Assembly: GCA_016630905.1 (NCBI GenBank)
Contig: WBMQ01000002.1
Coordinates: 496,001 to 560,000, forward strand
Length of the DNA: 64,000 nucleotides
Direction: 5' to 3'
DNA from: Capillidium heterosporum
Taxonomy: Eukaryota > Entomophthoromycota > Entomophthoromycetes > Entomophthorales > Capillidiaceae
Shown piece by piece: positions 36,039-47,799 of the stretch (position 1 is the first letter of the stretch; every line of letters begins with the position of its first letter). The translations under genes and the position numbers were made by a program. The notes beneath the pieces are model-generated. The model was not told where the DNA came from and did no database searches. It saw only the letters and a program-made list of their open reading frames with translations.

Positions 36039-37862
36039 ATGAGGGCAAATCCTAACTCTTCCAATACCAAAGTAGATGTCGGTGCTAGAAGTCAACCTTT
36101 CAAGTTTATTGACCAGTCCGATCAATTTAATTTTGACTTGACGTTCAACCAAAGTTTACAACCTTCCCAACTTGTCAACAAAGATGCGGACGTAGTTAAG
36201 AGGTGCAGCAACATCAAATTCACTAGCCAAAAGAAATTTTCCAACAACTTGAATAAGTTTCGAGTAAGCCCCAACTGTAAACAAGCTGAAGACCCAATTC
36301 AATGTAAACAAGGACATGGCCAAGAAGTGGACTTGACGTACCAAATTAAACACCTATCCAACCCCAAAGATAACTTAAAGTTCTCCAAGTACATAAGTTA
36401 TAGTAAATCCAAAGGCTTCAGCAAAAAAGGGAACGCCAAGCTCAACCCTAGCCCAATAAACAATCTAATAAAAGTGAAAAATGCCAACGTAAATCCCAAC
36501 AGTAGTTTATTTATAGTCGTAAACGACAAGAAGGTGACTTTCCACTCCCTGGGTTTTTTATTCGATTTAAAAAAGATACAGATACAAGGCACAAATTTTA
36601 ACACCAATTTTAGCGTTATAAACACTGACCTACAGTTAAGCTTCAGCAACAACACCTTAATAGCGACTTACATAGACATCTACTTTGATAAATTTCATCC
36701 CTACTTTCCTATCCTCAACAAGCGACATTTCAAAAAAAACTTTTCAACTTTACCTTTGCCCTTAGTCTATTTAGTTATTGGCATCGGTGCCCGAAATTCG
36801 CCTTCCAAGCAAACCGACTCTGTTGAATACTTTTACGATTTTGCTATCGCTTATATCGAGAAGAACTACCACCGACCTAGTTTGGCTCATATAGAGATTT
36901 TGCTATTAGCCATCGTATCTTACGACCAAGTACCTAATCTATCCAAGAATTCTTTGTACTTGGGCTGGCTAACCAACTTAGCTTTGACATTAGGTCTACA
37001 TACCCAACCTCCCAAGCGATTGAAGCAAATAGCACGATGTAGGAGAGCACGCTTATGGTGGTGGGTCTACATATTGAACAAGATGTTCTACTTCGGCTGT
37101 CCCAAGCCTTGGCTGTTGGAGTTGGATTTATCATCCCATTTACTTTTAACCGACATTGATTTCAACCTACCATCTGACACTACACTCAATTTGGAAGACT
37201 ACATTTTAGATTTGAGCTCGTTACTGCTGATAAAGTACTACACGCTAAGTTTGGATTGGTATTACACGTTAGTACTACGCATCAATAATTACGTCAACAA
37301 CTTTGACCAAACGCAATATATCAACCTATCGAAGACTTTAGTGCAAAGCCAGCTCAAGACCCAAACTTTCTTAGCCGATGTCGACATGGCCTTCCATAGG
37401 CTTCTTTGCGCCTATCGAACTTTAAGTAAAAGTTTACGGAACACATTGGATCTCATCCGACTGGGCCTCAAGATCTGTATCATAGGTACCTTTGATGAAT
37501 TGCTTATGTCCCTTAAGAAGTTCAATTTGGATCAAACTTCTATAGATCTCATTTTAAAGTTGGTAACGATAAACAGCAACTTGAGTATCGACTTTTTCAC
37601 CAGAAATAGTTCCTTTGTTCAAAACGGATGTATCTTCAGGCTGTATAGCTTAAGCTCTTCATTGACTTACAAGTTGTGCGATGTTTTGTCGGAAGATAAC
37701 TTGGATTTGAGTAGGAGTAAACAGATGTTGAAGATGGGGTTGAAGTTGTTGCATAGGGCTGGAAGGTTTAACAAGGAGGCTAACTTTTTGCTTGGGTACG
37801 TAGTTCAATTGGCTAGTTCGAAAGGCATAGAGACCGACTCCATTTTAACTTCCAAGGAATAA
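36039..37862 (+). CDS. Fungal_trans-domain regulator, tandem copy 1 (no zinc cluster)
   Basis: This is an intronless 607-residue protein. The N-terminal ~190 residues are Asn/Lys/Ser-rich and disordered. They contain several cysteines but not the CX2CX6C...CX2CX6C pattern of a Zn2Cys6 DNA-binding domain. From about residue 220 the fungal transcription-factor middle homology region begins (YIDIYFDKFHPYFPIL). It continues with YLGWLTNLALTLGLH, a run of arginines before LWWWVYILNKMFYFG and a PWLLELDLSSHL segment. It closely resembles the copy at 39836-41680, with conserved blocks throughout. It could act as a cofactor or dominant regulator, or DNA binding could sit elsewhere. Confidence 0.85.
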   Translation: MRANPNSSNTKVDVGARSQPFKFIDQSDQFNFDLTFNQSLQPSQLVNKDADVVKRCSNIKFTSQKKFSNNLNKFRVSPNCKQAEDPIQCKQGHGQEVDLTYQIKHLSNPKDNLKFSKYISYSKSKGFSKKGNAKLNPSPINNLIKVKNANVNPNSSLFIVVNDKKVTFHSLGFLFDLKKIQIQGTNFNTNFSVINTDLQLSFSNNTLIATYIDIYFDKFHPYFPILNKRHFKKNFSTLPLPLVYLVIGIGARNSPSKQTDSVEYFYDFAIAYIEKNYHRPSLAHIEILLLAIVSYDQVPNLSKNSLYLGWLTNLALTLGLHTQPPKRLKQIARCRRARLWWWVYILNKMFYFGCPKPWLLELDLSSHLLLTDIDFNLPSDTTLNLEDYILDLSSLLLIKYYTLSLDWYYTLVLRINNYVNNFDQTQYINLSKTLVQSQLKTQTFLADVDMAFHRLLCAYRTLSKSLRNTLDLIRLGLKICIIGTFDELLMSLKKFNLDQTSIDLILKLVTINSNLSIDFFTRNSSFVQNGCIFRLYSLSSSLTYKLCDVLSEDNLDLSRSKQMLKMGLKLLHRAGRFNKEANFLLGYVVQLASSKGIETDSILTSKE

Positions 37863-38399
37863 ATACCGTTATAGATTTAGAGAGATTTGAGTAACATAAC
37901 ATACGTTTATTTTGCAAATTAACTAGATGGCTTTGAACGATATACTATTTATTTAAATGATGTATGTGGATTTTAAATTCCAATTTACTTGTTTAATAAA
38001 GACATATGAGAGAGTAAGTTGACGAACATAGGTTGAGTTGGTTAAAGTATGCTTCAGGCTATAATTGAGACAATCTAGACAACTATCAAATGGATTCAGT
38101 TTTTTAGTCAAGTGTAGTACATTTAGCGACGTAGTATAGCTGAAAGCTCGCTATAGATAAGTACTTTAACCTAATCCTTCAACCAATATCTTTTGATAAA
38201 ACTAGTAACAAAAATATTTATACTACAATTGTTTCCTTCAAAACTTTACTTCAAAACACATATTTATGCAAATATACCTACAGTCTTATTGATACATTAA
38301 AATATCACTTACTTTCAAGAACTTTGACAAATCAATAATACTTCCAACTAGAATCGACTACTATATTTTACAAGGTCAATTTTTACAGCTTTTTCAGAA

Positions 38400-38900
38400 C
38401 CTAAGTGGATAGATATTATAATCAAAACGTACGTAATATTTGGATATGTAGTCGTTAAGTACACTATACAGCTTAGAACCTCGAAATCCTCATCATTTAT
38501 ACAGAGTAGATAGTCCTAGGCATTAGGATCGTCTATAAAGCGCACAGCAGTATGGTAGTGGAAATAAACAAAAGCACCATCAACATGTAGTCCTTGAGCT
38601 TAGTTACTGGAATTATAGTCAAAGTTATTTCTCAGTAAGTGCCACCTACTAAAGTCCACCAAAGTTTATAAAACTCAGCAATTAAACATTTGTCTGAAGA
38701 GTGTAGTGAAAAAACATATGGCAAAGGTAGCGCTAATAGGCATTTGACTGCCTGTGCAAACCATAACTTCTTAATCCAACAATAAAACGATGTATCCAAA
38801 GGTTGATAACTTATTGACAGTTTTTGACTGGATTATGATGATGACCATACCTGAAGCAATGAGGACACCCACTAGGATCCCAATATCCGGAACTAGGTCA
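38400..38900 (-). pseudogene. Decayed C-terminal fragment of the P5-type ATPase
   Basis: This non-coding DNA aligns by eye, in the same order and strand, with coding DNA of the intact ATPase at about 42010-42535. Matching blocks include GCRTTAGGATC with TAAAGCGYACARCAG, then CATCAACAYRTAGT with a CAAAGTT block, and TTTGACTGG...ATACC...AATG...GATCC. Numerous substitutions and indels, including an insertion near 38470, destroy the frame. It sits immediately downstream of regulator copy 1, exactly as the intact ATPase sits downstream of copy 2. It is therefore best read as the remnant of a duplicated regulator-ATPase pair. Confidence 0.7.
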
Positions 38901-39410
38901 AAACCACACGTACACGATCGAGTACTTACAATACCCTAATTAACAACCTATATACTAAGTAGCAATAAAAATGGTGATAGAGAGTAAGTCGTATTAATAG
39001 CACTTTTTATTTACTAGATTCTTTCATTCCAATCCAACTATAAAATTTTAAGCTAAAATAGGATAGCCTTCCTTTAGTTAATATATATTTCACAATTGTA
39101 GCATTTTCAAATGCTTGTAGATCTTTATATACGAAATTAGCTTGCATATAATTCCCTTGTAGATAGAGGCTATTACAAAAACCCAGTTTGCCATTTCAAC
39201 AATAAAGTTTTATACTACATCCGCTTTCACTAAATATCTGCAAAGAATCAGCTTTACACCTTTTTCCTTGTTCTCTGGACCTTGCCAATAAATTTAAGTT
39301 CATCTGCCCAATATCCACTTAGTATCCGATATACTCATAGTCTTATATCCATCCTATTTTCAGCCTACCATCTACCTGGATAAATGAAATAAAGGTTTCG
39401 GAAGCTTGAT

Positions 39411-39424
39411 CGGAGTGTCCGCCG
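39411..39424. promoter_or_regulatory. CGG-N8-CCG palindrome, copy 2
   Basis: CGGAGTGTCCGCCG lies about 410 bases upstream of the second Fungal_trans gene. It differs from copy 1 only at the last spacer base. The surrounding GATCGGAGTGTCC block is one of the best preserved parts of the duplicated flank. Confidence 0.4.
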
Positions 39425-39835
39425 TTCCAAAAGAGAAGAAACTTGATGAACTAGATGCTATTTAAGACACAGCGTCCCAATTAATTCAATCTACATGGGC
39501 CAATGTCCTAAGATTCCGCTCAAAATAAGCTTGTAGTGCACCTATACTTGAAATTATTCAAGTGACTTCAAATACCATTTCTGTTTGGAATTGATAGGAT
39601 TTGATGGATATGAAGATAATAAGTAAAACTGATAAGTATATGCATAAATATTACCTACAATTGTGAACAAAACATATATTAAAGCTTCATATAGCTATGA
39701 TATAAACCTAAAATGGTTTGCTATGTTTATCTTACCTTACAGCCTCAAATAGACTTGACAAGCTAATCAATTGCATACGTGCATGGAGCTTTAGTACTGA
39801 TCTAACAATCTTGTATTTAAAACTTTTCACTTATA

Positions 39836-41680
39836 ATGACAAACATGAAAGGGAACGCCAGTTTCTCAAATAGCAATTTAAATGCCGGTGCTGGAAATCA
39901 ACCTTTAAAGTTCGTAGATCAAACCGACAAGTTTAATACCAACTTGAAGTCTAATCGAAGTTCACGGCCTTTCCAATCCTGCAACTATGGTGCTGATGTG
40001 ACTAAGATATCTAACTTGAGTAAACCCACCAGCAAGACAAAGTTTTCCAAAAACTTGAATAGATTCCGGATCAGCTTTAATTACAGTCAAGACGATATTA
40101 CAAAGCGATGCAAACAGGGTAAAGAAAACGACAGGGTAGATCTGATGTACCAAGCTAAACATTTGCCCTACCGAACTCATAGCAAGGAGATCTCCAAATA
40201 TCTAAGTTACGGTAGGTTCAAAGATTTCCATCAAAAGGAAAACCTGAAGCTCAACAATCCAACAAATAATCTGGTTAAAGCTAAAAGCCTAGATACTAAC
40301 ACCTTAGGTACAAGTACCGTCGACAATATATTCGTAGTTATAAGTAACAGGAAGGTGATCTTCCACTCGTTAGGGCTCCTCTTTGACTTAAGCAAGCTAC
40401 AGAAGCAAAGTGAAAGCTCCAACCTTAACTTCAACACTATAACTGCCGATCTACACCTCAATCTCAACGACCACTTGATAACAACTTATATAGACATCTA
40501 CTTTAGCAAATTCCATCCCTACTTTCCAATTTTGGACAAGGTCGACTTCAAGAAAAACTTTCGAACATTACCGCCACCCTTAGTCTACCTGGTAGCTGGA
40601 ATCGGTGCCAAGAATGCACCTTCCAAGCCTATTGATTCCATCGAGCACTTTTACCAGATTTCTATAGCTTTTATCGAAAAGAACTACAGTAAACCTAACT
40701 TGGCCAACATCGAAGTTTTACTATTGGTCATACTGTCATACGACAAGGTACCCAACATGTCCAAAGTTTGTTTGTACTTGGGTTGGTTGACCAACTTAGC
40801 TTTAACGTTAGGGTTGCATCACAAGCCTTGCAAACGTTTGAATCGACAGGTTCGACGTAGGAGGGTACGGCTGTGGTGGTGGACCTACATATTGAACAAG
40901 ATGTTCTTCTTCGGATACCACCGGCCTTGGTCTTTGGAGTTGGATATGTCAACTCACCTACCTCCAACTGATATATATTTCAACTTGTCGACCGATATCA
41001 GTACCAGTTTGAAAACCCACGTCTTGGATTTAAGTTCGACGATACTTGTTAAATATTATGTATTGAGTGCCAACTGGTACTACACACTTCTACTACGCAT
41101 CAACCAATACGTTAACAATATCAAAGATAACCACAAAGTGGATCTATCCCAAACTTTAGTCCAAAGCCAGCGTAACGTACAGACCTTTTTAGCTGACCTA
41201 AATGCCACTTTTGACAAACTACATAGCACCTACCAAGACTTGGATGGAAGTTTGAAGAATACTTTAGATCTCATGCGACTTGGATTGAAGATTTTCATAA
41301 TAGGGACTTTCAACGAACTGCTCATGTCTATAAAGAAGTTCAATTTGGACCAACTTTCCGTCGATTTGATTTTGAAATTTGTGACCATAAATAGCAATCT
41401 GAGTATTGATTTCTTTATCGAAAATTCTTCGATTATTCGAAACGGATGCATCTTTAGATTCTACAGTCTAAGCTCGTCATTGGCTTACACGTTATACGAT
41501 ATATTGTCAGAAGACACCTTGGATTTGAGTAGAAGTAAGCATATGTTGAAGGTAGGGTTGAAATTGCTGGGTAAAGCTGGTAAATTCAACAGAGAAGCCA
41601 CCTACCTCTTCGACTACTTGATGCAGTTGGCTAAGTCTAAAGGCATAGAGATGGATAAAAATTTGAATTTAAAACAATAA
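39836..41680 (+). CDS. Fungal_trans-domain regulator, tandem copy 2 (no zinc cluster)
   Basis: This intronless 614-residue paralogue of the gene at 36039-37862 has the same organisation. A Lys/Asn-rich N-terminus lacks a Zn2Cys6 motif, and a full middle homology region follows (YIDIYFSKFHPYFPIL, YLGWLTNLALTLGLH, RLWWWTYILNKMFFFG). The C-terminus is well conserved (SLSSSLAYTLYDILSEDTLDLSRSK). The N-terminal thirds have diverged most, while the middle region and the C-terminal helices remain very similar. The frame is intact, so both copies appear to be under constraint. It is convergent with the ATPase gene, only about 150 bases away. Confidence 0.86.
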   Translation: MTNMKGNASFSNSNLNAGAGNQPLKFVDQTDKFNTNLKSNRSSRPFQSCNYGADVTKISNLSKPTSKTKFSKNLNRFRISFNYSQDDITKRCKQGKENDRVDLMYQAKHLPYRTHSKEISKYLSYGRFKDFHQKENLKLNNPTNNLVKAKSLDTNTLGTSTVDNIFVVISNRKVIFHSLGLLFDLSKLQKQSESSNLNFNTITADLHLNLNDHLITTYIDIYFSKFHPYFPILDKVDFKKNFRTLPPPLVYLVAGIGAKNAPSKPIDSIEHFYQISIAFIEKNYSKPNLANIEVLLLVILSYDKVPNMSKVCLYLGWLTNLALTLGLHHKPCKRLNRQVRRRRVRLWWWTYILNKMFFFGYHRPWSLELDMSTHLPPTDIYFNLSTDISTSLKTHVLDLSSTILVKYYVLSANWYYTLLLRINQYVNNIKDNHKVDLSQTLVQSQRNVQTFLADLNATFDKLHSTYQDLDGSLKNTLDLMRLGLKIFIIGTFNELLMSIKKFNLDQLSVDLILKFVTINSNLSIDFFIENSSIIRNGCIFRFYSLSSSLAYTLYDILSEDTLDLSRSKHMLKVGLKLLGKAGKFNREATYLFDYLMQLAKSKGIEMDKNLNLKQ

Positions 41681-41834
41681 ACTTTATAAAGTTGCATATC
41701 CTCACTTTTCTTTATAGCTGTATATCTATCGAAGTATACTTAAAACTTTACTAGCAAAGAAAAATATCTATAAGCTTAAAACACATAAGAAAACAAAAAT
41801 TAATTGAAAAGCATTAATTTATTACACATCCCAT

Positions 41835-44800
41835 TTAAAGTTTCAACTTCAACCTATCTAAAGGTCTAGTCTGCCTAAACCAGTTGCGGACGGGACCAAT
41901 GACAACCAGCAACTCCCAACCGAAACTTACTACCATGTTCCCCAGGATCAGCCCCAACAACTTGTACCTAAATTCAGGTGGGTAGACGTTGTGACCTAGA
42001 GGTATATTGTACTTGGAGATGAATATGTTGGGTACGGCGTACCACTTGGATATAACATCGGGATCCCCACAGTTCATTCTTAACAGACAGCCCCAAGCGT
42101 TAGGATCAGCTAGTAAAGCGTACAACAGTAAAGCGACGAAGACGGCCCAGATAGCCATCAACACATAGTTCTTGAAGAAAGGTTGGCGGAACTTGTAGCC
42201 AAAGTTGTAGATGGCGGCTGCGTTAACAAACTGGAATAAAGTGACGAAAGCTAAGGTCTCTCCCTCAAAGTTGTCGCCCAATAAATACCACTTGCTGAGA
42301 TCGACCGAACTAGCATCGAATTCGTGACACTTGAAGAATGCTTGTTTGAACAGTAAACCAAAGGAACCCATAATGAAGGCAGCGTTGATAGCTACTTGGC
42401 CACAGGTTGAGGCCATAGTCTCCCAACCTAAAAGCCGGGCGGTGGGTCGGAAAGGCGACAGCTTACTTGCGGCTTTGGACTGGGTGATGGCAAAAGTCAT
42501 ACCAATGGTGATGAAGGCGTCGACCAAGATCCACACGTTCTGACTGGGTGATATGGAGAAATAGAAGGTGTGGATCTTGAGCCAGGCCATGATCTCACCG
42601 TACATTATGAGGTACTTGTAGCCAGCGAAGGAGGTTGCCAAGGCGGCCCGACCCTGACGTAAAAGCTCGACACAGGATTGGATGGAGCGGATGTTCGAGG
42701 AAAAGGGGGATACAATGCTGGCTTCAGCTTCTGACAATGCGATACCGACATGGGCAGCACGTAGAGCACCGCAGTCATTGCCACCATCCCCACACATGGC
42801 GGTGACACCTCGCTTCATGTGCAGTTGGACACAGGTGACTTTGTCGGTTGGGGTCATGCGGGCAAAGACTCGTGTGTTGAGAAGTAAAGCATCAATCAAA
42901 TCCAACTGGCAGAGTTTGTTGAAAGCTTTCCCGGTCATGGCCAGTTCAACAGTAGACTGCAGTCCGTCGGCAGGGAAGGTAGATAAGATGGCTTCAGTGT
43001 CCAAGACGATGTTCTGGTTGTCCACTTTTTCGATGGCGGATTCGTCGTCGGCGACCTGGGTCCATTTGACCTGTCCGTAGCTGTCCAGATCGGCAAGGTA
43101 GACCTTGGATTGGGAAGGAAGCATACCACAGGCTTTGGCAATATATACTCCGGTCAAGGCGGTATCTCCGGTGATCATGACGGTGCGCGTGTTCCCTTGT
43201 TTAAGTTCTAGGATGGCATCAGCAGTATCCTCCTTGAGCTGATTCTTGAAGACGACTAAACCCAACAAATCGATATTGGATTCCAGCTGGGTACGCGTCC
43301 AACCCTTTAATGAATCAATGTCGATCTTACCTAGGTCTCGGTGAGCCAGAGCCAGTACGTAACAGCCTTGCTGGGCCAGTTGGTTGGTAGTAACATCGTA
43401 ATCGACCGGGATTGAGTTGGGATTGGCCAGCTCCTTGAGCTTCTCAAAAGAACCTTTGACAAAGACATGGACGTGGCCGGTACTCTCATCGAAGACGGCT
43501 ACCGACATGGAAGCTCGAGCGTGGACAAACTCAAACCGCTTAATTATGTGCGCTTCCTTACCTTGACCGGGTGCCTGTAATGAATCGACATAGCTAGGAG
43601 ATTTCGACTGGAGTAGCTGCCACTTGGTGGCGTTGAACATCTCGATGTCGACTGGGTTGCCGATCAGGCTACCTTCCAGTTGCGTGACCGAATGGCAGGC
43701 CGCCATTCCTAGTTGGAAAAGTGGATTGAAATTCTCAAAATCGTAACCAATCGAACCAAAGTTGTTGCCGTTCAAAGTCTGACCACCGTAGAACTCTAAA
43801 CCTTCCTTGGTTAGAGTCCCCGTCTTGTCGAAGCAGAATATCTGCACTTTACCGGCCACCATGATACGTGGTAGGTCGACACAGTAAATTTTCTTCTTAC
43901 GTAGCTGGTCGGCGGCTACTGACTGACCTACGACGAGAGCAGCTGGTAGAATGGGGGATAGGATTTGAGCCAGACAGAACATACCGTAGAACCAACTGGC
44001 GGTACCTCCCTTCTTCATCAGCCATAAGGAGAATGCGAACAGTACGATACCCCAGCAGGCTAAGATAACTACGACCAACTTGAGCTGCTCGTCAAAGATG
44101 AACGAAATGGGGTTCGGAAACAGGATCTTGTAGACAAGCTGACCTTTATCGGTCGAGGTGGCGGTCTGATACACAAGGGCTTCGACGTAGGCGGAGCCGT
44201 CGATAGGGGTAGTCTGACGTACAATTGTACCTGCGAACAGCGAGTTGAGTTTATGGGCACCCAGTCGGTCGTAGATGACGCTCTCATCCTTAACGGGGAA
44301 TTTACGGATAGGTAAAGGCTCACCAGTCAACGAAGACTCATCGGCAACCACATTTCCTGTCAACAACACAGCATCACAAGGTACAGTTGTACCAAGCTCC
44401 ACCTGGAATACATCCCCAGGCACCAGATCAGCCGTGGATTTTTCGATCCAGCTACCGTCGCGCTTGACTCGGACCAAATCTTGGTGCTCAGCCATCTTTT
44501 TGACTCGGTGTTCCGATCGCAAACGCACGACGACCTTGATGAAGGCTGACAAAAAGATGACAGCGGTATCGACTAAACCAATCTCAAAGTAAGATAGGTA
44601 GTAGAAGAGCCACATGATCATGAGCTGGTAGAGGTAGAAGAACGACGTCATCTCCTGCCCGAATGCCATTAGGAACGAGGGCACGTAGACTTCGATGAAG
44701 TTAGGTCCCTTTAGCTCTAGACGACGTTCAGCTTCAACCTGGCTTAGACCTCCATCCAGTTTTCGGAACTGACTGTTCAAAGAACCTAAATCGAATTGGA

Positions 44801-46064
44801 AGGGTTGGAACTTGCCGATATCTTCGTCGTAGACGTAGCGACGGCAACGGTAGGAGAAGTAGAGTAGGCCGCCTTTAGATCGTTCCAAGTCGACGGTGGT
44901 GACGCGGTAATCCCATCCAAAAGCCTTCTTCAAGCTGTGTTCGATGCCTCGTAGCGTGGCCAGTACTTTACTTCCGTCATCTAACATCAGTACAGTGGAC
45001 TGCAGCTGCTCGACCTGGATATACTGGGAATTTAGGGCGTGCACCTCGATCCGGAAGAAGTTGATGATGCGCGATCTAAACACGTTCAAAGTTACAAACC
45101 AGCTGGTGGCGAAGATCCAAATCCCAATAAACATAGTGCTACTCAGGTCGTAGGTCTGATAAGCAATACCGTACTCTTTACCGGTGATGGCCCCGTAGTA
45201 GTCGGCAGTTATCACTGCTAGGTAGGTTAACCAGCCGATACTGATAAGTAGGAACGAGTAGGTCATCAAAGTGCCAAAGGGATCTTTGACGAATCCTTTG
45301 ATGGGGAAATCTTCAACTTCGAGTGGATCGACCTTGATTTCAGTCCCTTTCTCGTTGACTTTGACCTGCGCGATATCTTTGTCCGTGTTGACAACTTCAT
45401 CACAGGCAAACATACGTTCGACGTTGCGCTCCCTGAACTGCTTATAAAAGTACCAGATTGCCAGTAATACAATCTCGGCTAATAATATAGTGAAGACGGA
45501 GATCCACATGGGTTCCCTGAACGTAAACTTGGCCGGTTCACCGGCTGGGCAGACAGCCCAGTACTTCTCTTTGTCAATACCCGATTCCCAAACTTGGACA
45601 TCCTCCTCGAGTTCTAGCTTCTTTAGACAAGCCTCGTTGATCATCTTGGCCTTGATGGTACCGTTGAACGACGGGATATCGACTTCGAGTTTAGGGTTGA
45701 AGCATGGGACATAGTTGGTAGTATCCGAAGTGCAGGCGCAGATGTTGGCAGTTTTCGAACAGTCTGACTTGCAACTGCCGTCCAAACATGGTGAAGTCCC
45801 TTCTGGGCAGTTATACTGTAGCCTCGGAGGGCATTTGGATACATCTTTGACGCACAGTTGGTTACAAGCCAAATTTCTTACCAAAGGTAGTGGGCATATC
45901 TGTTTTATTTATAAGGTTAGGTTTAATGTACTATATATAAAGCAAAACATTACCTGCCCATTCAAGTCAAAGTCGTTGACTGTATGAAACGCTGGAATCG
46001 ATAGCGACCCTGCTATTAGTGAAGAGATTAGCAGTGCTCGATGCTTGATTGAATTAAGATGCAT
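41835..46064 (-). CDS. P5-type (P5B-like) ATPase with secreted Cys-rich N-terminus
   Basis: This is a 1391-residue P-type ATPase. P5B members (Ypk9, ATP13A2) act in vacuole or lysosome membranes on polyamines or cations. Exon 45954-46064 encodes a hydrophobic signal-peptide-like start (ALLISSLIAGSLSIPAF), joined in frame to 41835-45899. Next comes a luminal domain of roughly 115 residues with many cysteines (NCPEGTSPCLDGSCKSDC). The ATPase core shows SLTGEPLPIR, the phosphorylation site CFDKTGTLTKEG, TGDTALTG and MCGDGGNDCGALRAAHVG. The TM4 motif reads LSPILPAALVVG instead of the usual PPALP of P5B pumps, and about ten hydrophobic helices fit the fold. A decayed partial copy lies at 38400-38900. 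Substrate cannot be read from sequence. Confidence 0.9.
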
Positions 46065-47799
46065 CTCGATTACTCTATATAGATTCTATCGCCTATTCAG
46101 TTGCTATTTAAAGTTGAAAGTCGAACAAGCTGATTCTAAGGTCGGGCGGGTGTATTAATTAGCTTCTTATAAGATTCAGATTTCAGCTGGTAGTGAACGA
46201 TTTAACAAGTTGCCACGCTTCACTCCTTTACTTTCCTATTTATACCCTTACTGTTTCAAGTGGATGGGCTCATAAATTGAGTTTTGTATACGAACTTGAA
46301 TTCTTATCAGTTTAGGAAAAATATCCTATCCGACATTTTAACTCGAACATGTTTTGAGTTGGGTACTGATCTCATCCAACGTGTATTGGATTCTAAGAAC
46401 CTGAACCAGTTCAAATTGCAAACTCTAAAGCTAATGCCCATTTTATGAGGGCTTACATAGAATAGAACTGTGAAAGTTCTTTTAGCTTATTGCGGTTTGA
46501 TGGACACCGTATATGGATAGTTTCCATTTACCGTTATCCAAGGGTAGGTAGCAGTCGGCATCCTTCTAGGGCTACTGCTGAAAATCCATCTTCCAAATGC
46601 TTGAAGGATAAGCGTTCAACAACTTGTTCCTGCAATAATTAACTCTAAATATGGAAATTGACTATTATCTGAACCAAGTGGATAACCCGATGTTTAAGTC
46701 AATTAGATTATGGTATCTAATATATAACAGTTCTTTTATTGGCTGTAGAAGGCATGTGGAAACTTTACCCAATTGATGAAACTTGAATTAAATGATAAAA
46801 TAACATCATTTTCTAGGTAAATTGTCAAATTTTAATGTTGAACTACTGAGCCAAAGCAAAAACTCGAATGCAAAATGGTACAAGTCCAAACAAAAGTTTC
46901 ATCGCATCTTTTGGACTCAAGAATGTACAATAAGTATATCGGATTCAAGTTTAGCAACTTATTTTTATGTTGTAGGCTATTGATAGATACCTTATTAAGG
47001 CAATCACTTGAAGATTTAAAGGGCTGTAATAGCGATTTATAGCTTGACAACCACCTGGATTTTGAAATTTTACAAGGGATGGCACCATCTTCTGTTGTAC
47101 TCTTTGAAACATTTTCAAGCCTCACCAAGAAACCTGATTGATATTATTTTTACTCACTAGTACTAGTACTTGGTGGTAATAATGGACTCAGTATTCGCAT
47201 AGTGTATACTAGCTTAAAATGTATATTTTTTCCATTTCTTCTTTCATCCAAAATTTAAAAAACTATATAAGTACATTGCAAATATAGCCAAAAGTTCAAT
47301 TCCGATAGTTTGTGAAATAGGTAGTTTATGTGCTGTTTCGGCACAAACCTTTCTGCTCAATCTGGATCTAAAGTTGGTATATCTAATAATAAAATATATA
47401 AAAGTAACTATTTTAAAATAACTGATAACATACAAAAGCCACTAACGTTTACTTTATTGTAAATTCCTTTTACGAAACTAGCTTTATATTTATGAGTGCT
47501 TTGTTTATAAATGTGCAAATGGATCCAAAACTAAATGAATGTATAAAATTTTGCTTGTATATAACCACTATAGTTTAATTATTTTAAGCAGTTACTCTAT
47601 ACAGCTATTATTAAAATATACTGTTAATTAACAACAATGTATGGCTAGCAAGTATTTATTAACTATAGTCAAAAGTGAAGTTGGCATATACTTAAGATTA
47701 TAAATTCTATTTAGGTGAAATATAAGCTTATTTATCATACCTTTTAGGGAAAAACGACATTATTTACTATTATTTTATTAAATTATATACACGATTACA
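46065..47799. other. Long AT-rich spacer
   Basis: This 1.7-kb region lies upstream of the ATPase. Around 46877-47143 the plus strand has a frame open for 55 codons, a TAG, then 33 more codons. It matches no known family and I do not call it. No repeat or RNA gene is evident. Confidence 0.5.

Larger units (their letters stand above)
37863..39835. other. Spacer between the tandem regulators
   Basis: This stretch holds the ATPase relic (38400-38900) and, from about 39.0 kb, the duplicated promoter flank of the second regulator. The first 500 bases show no clear signal. Confidence 0.6.

Noticed and set aside
46877-47143. Plus-strand ORF with internal TAG
   Set aside because: It is short, has no known family, and no phase-preserving intron removes the TAG.
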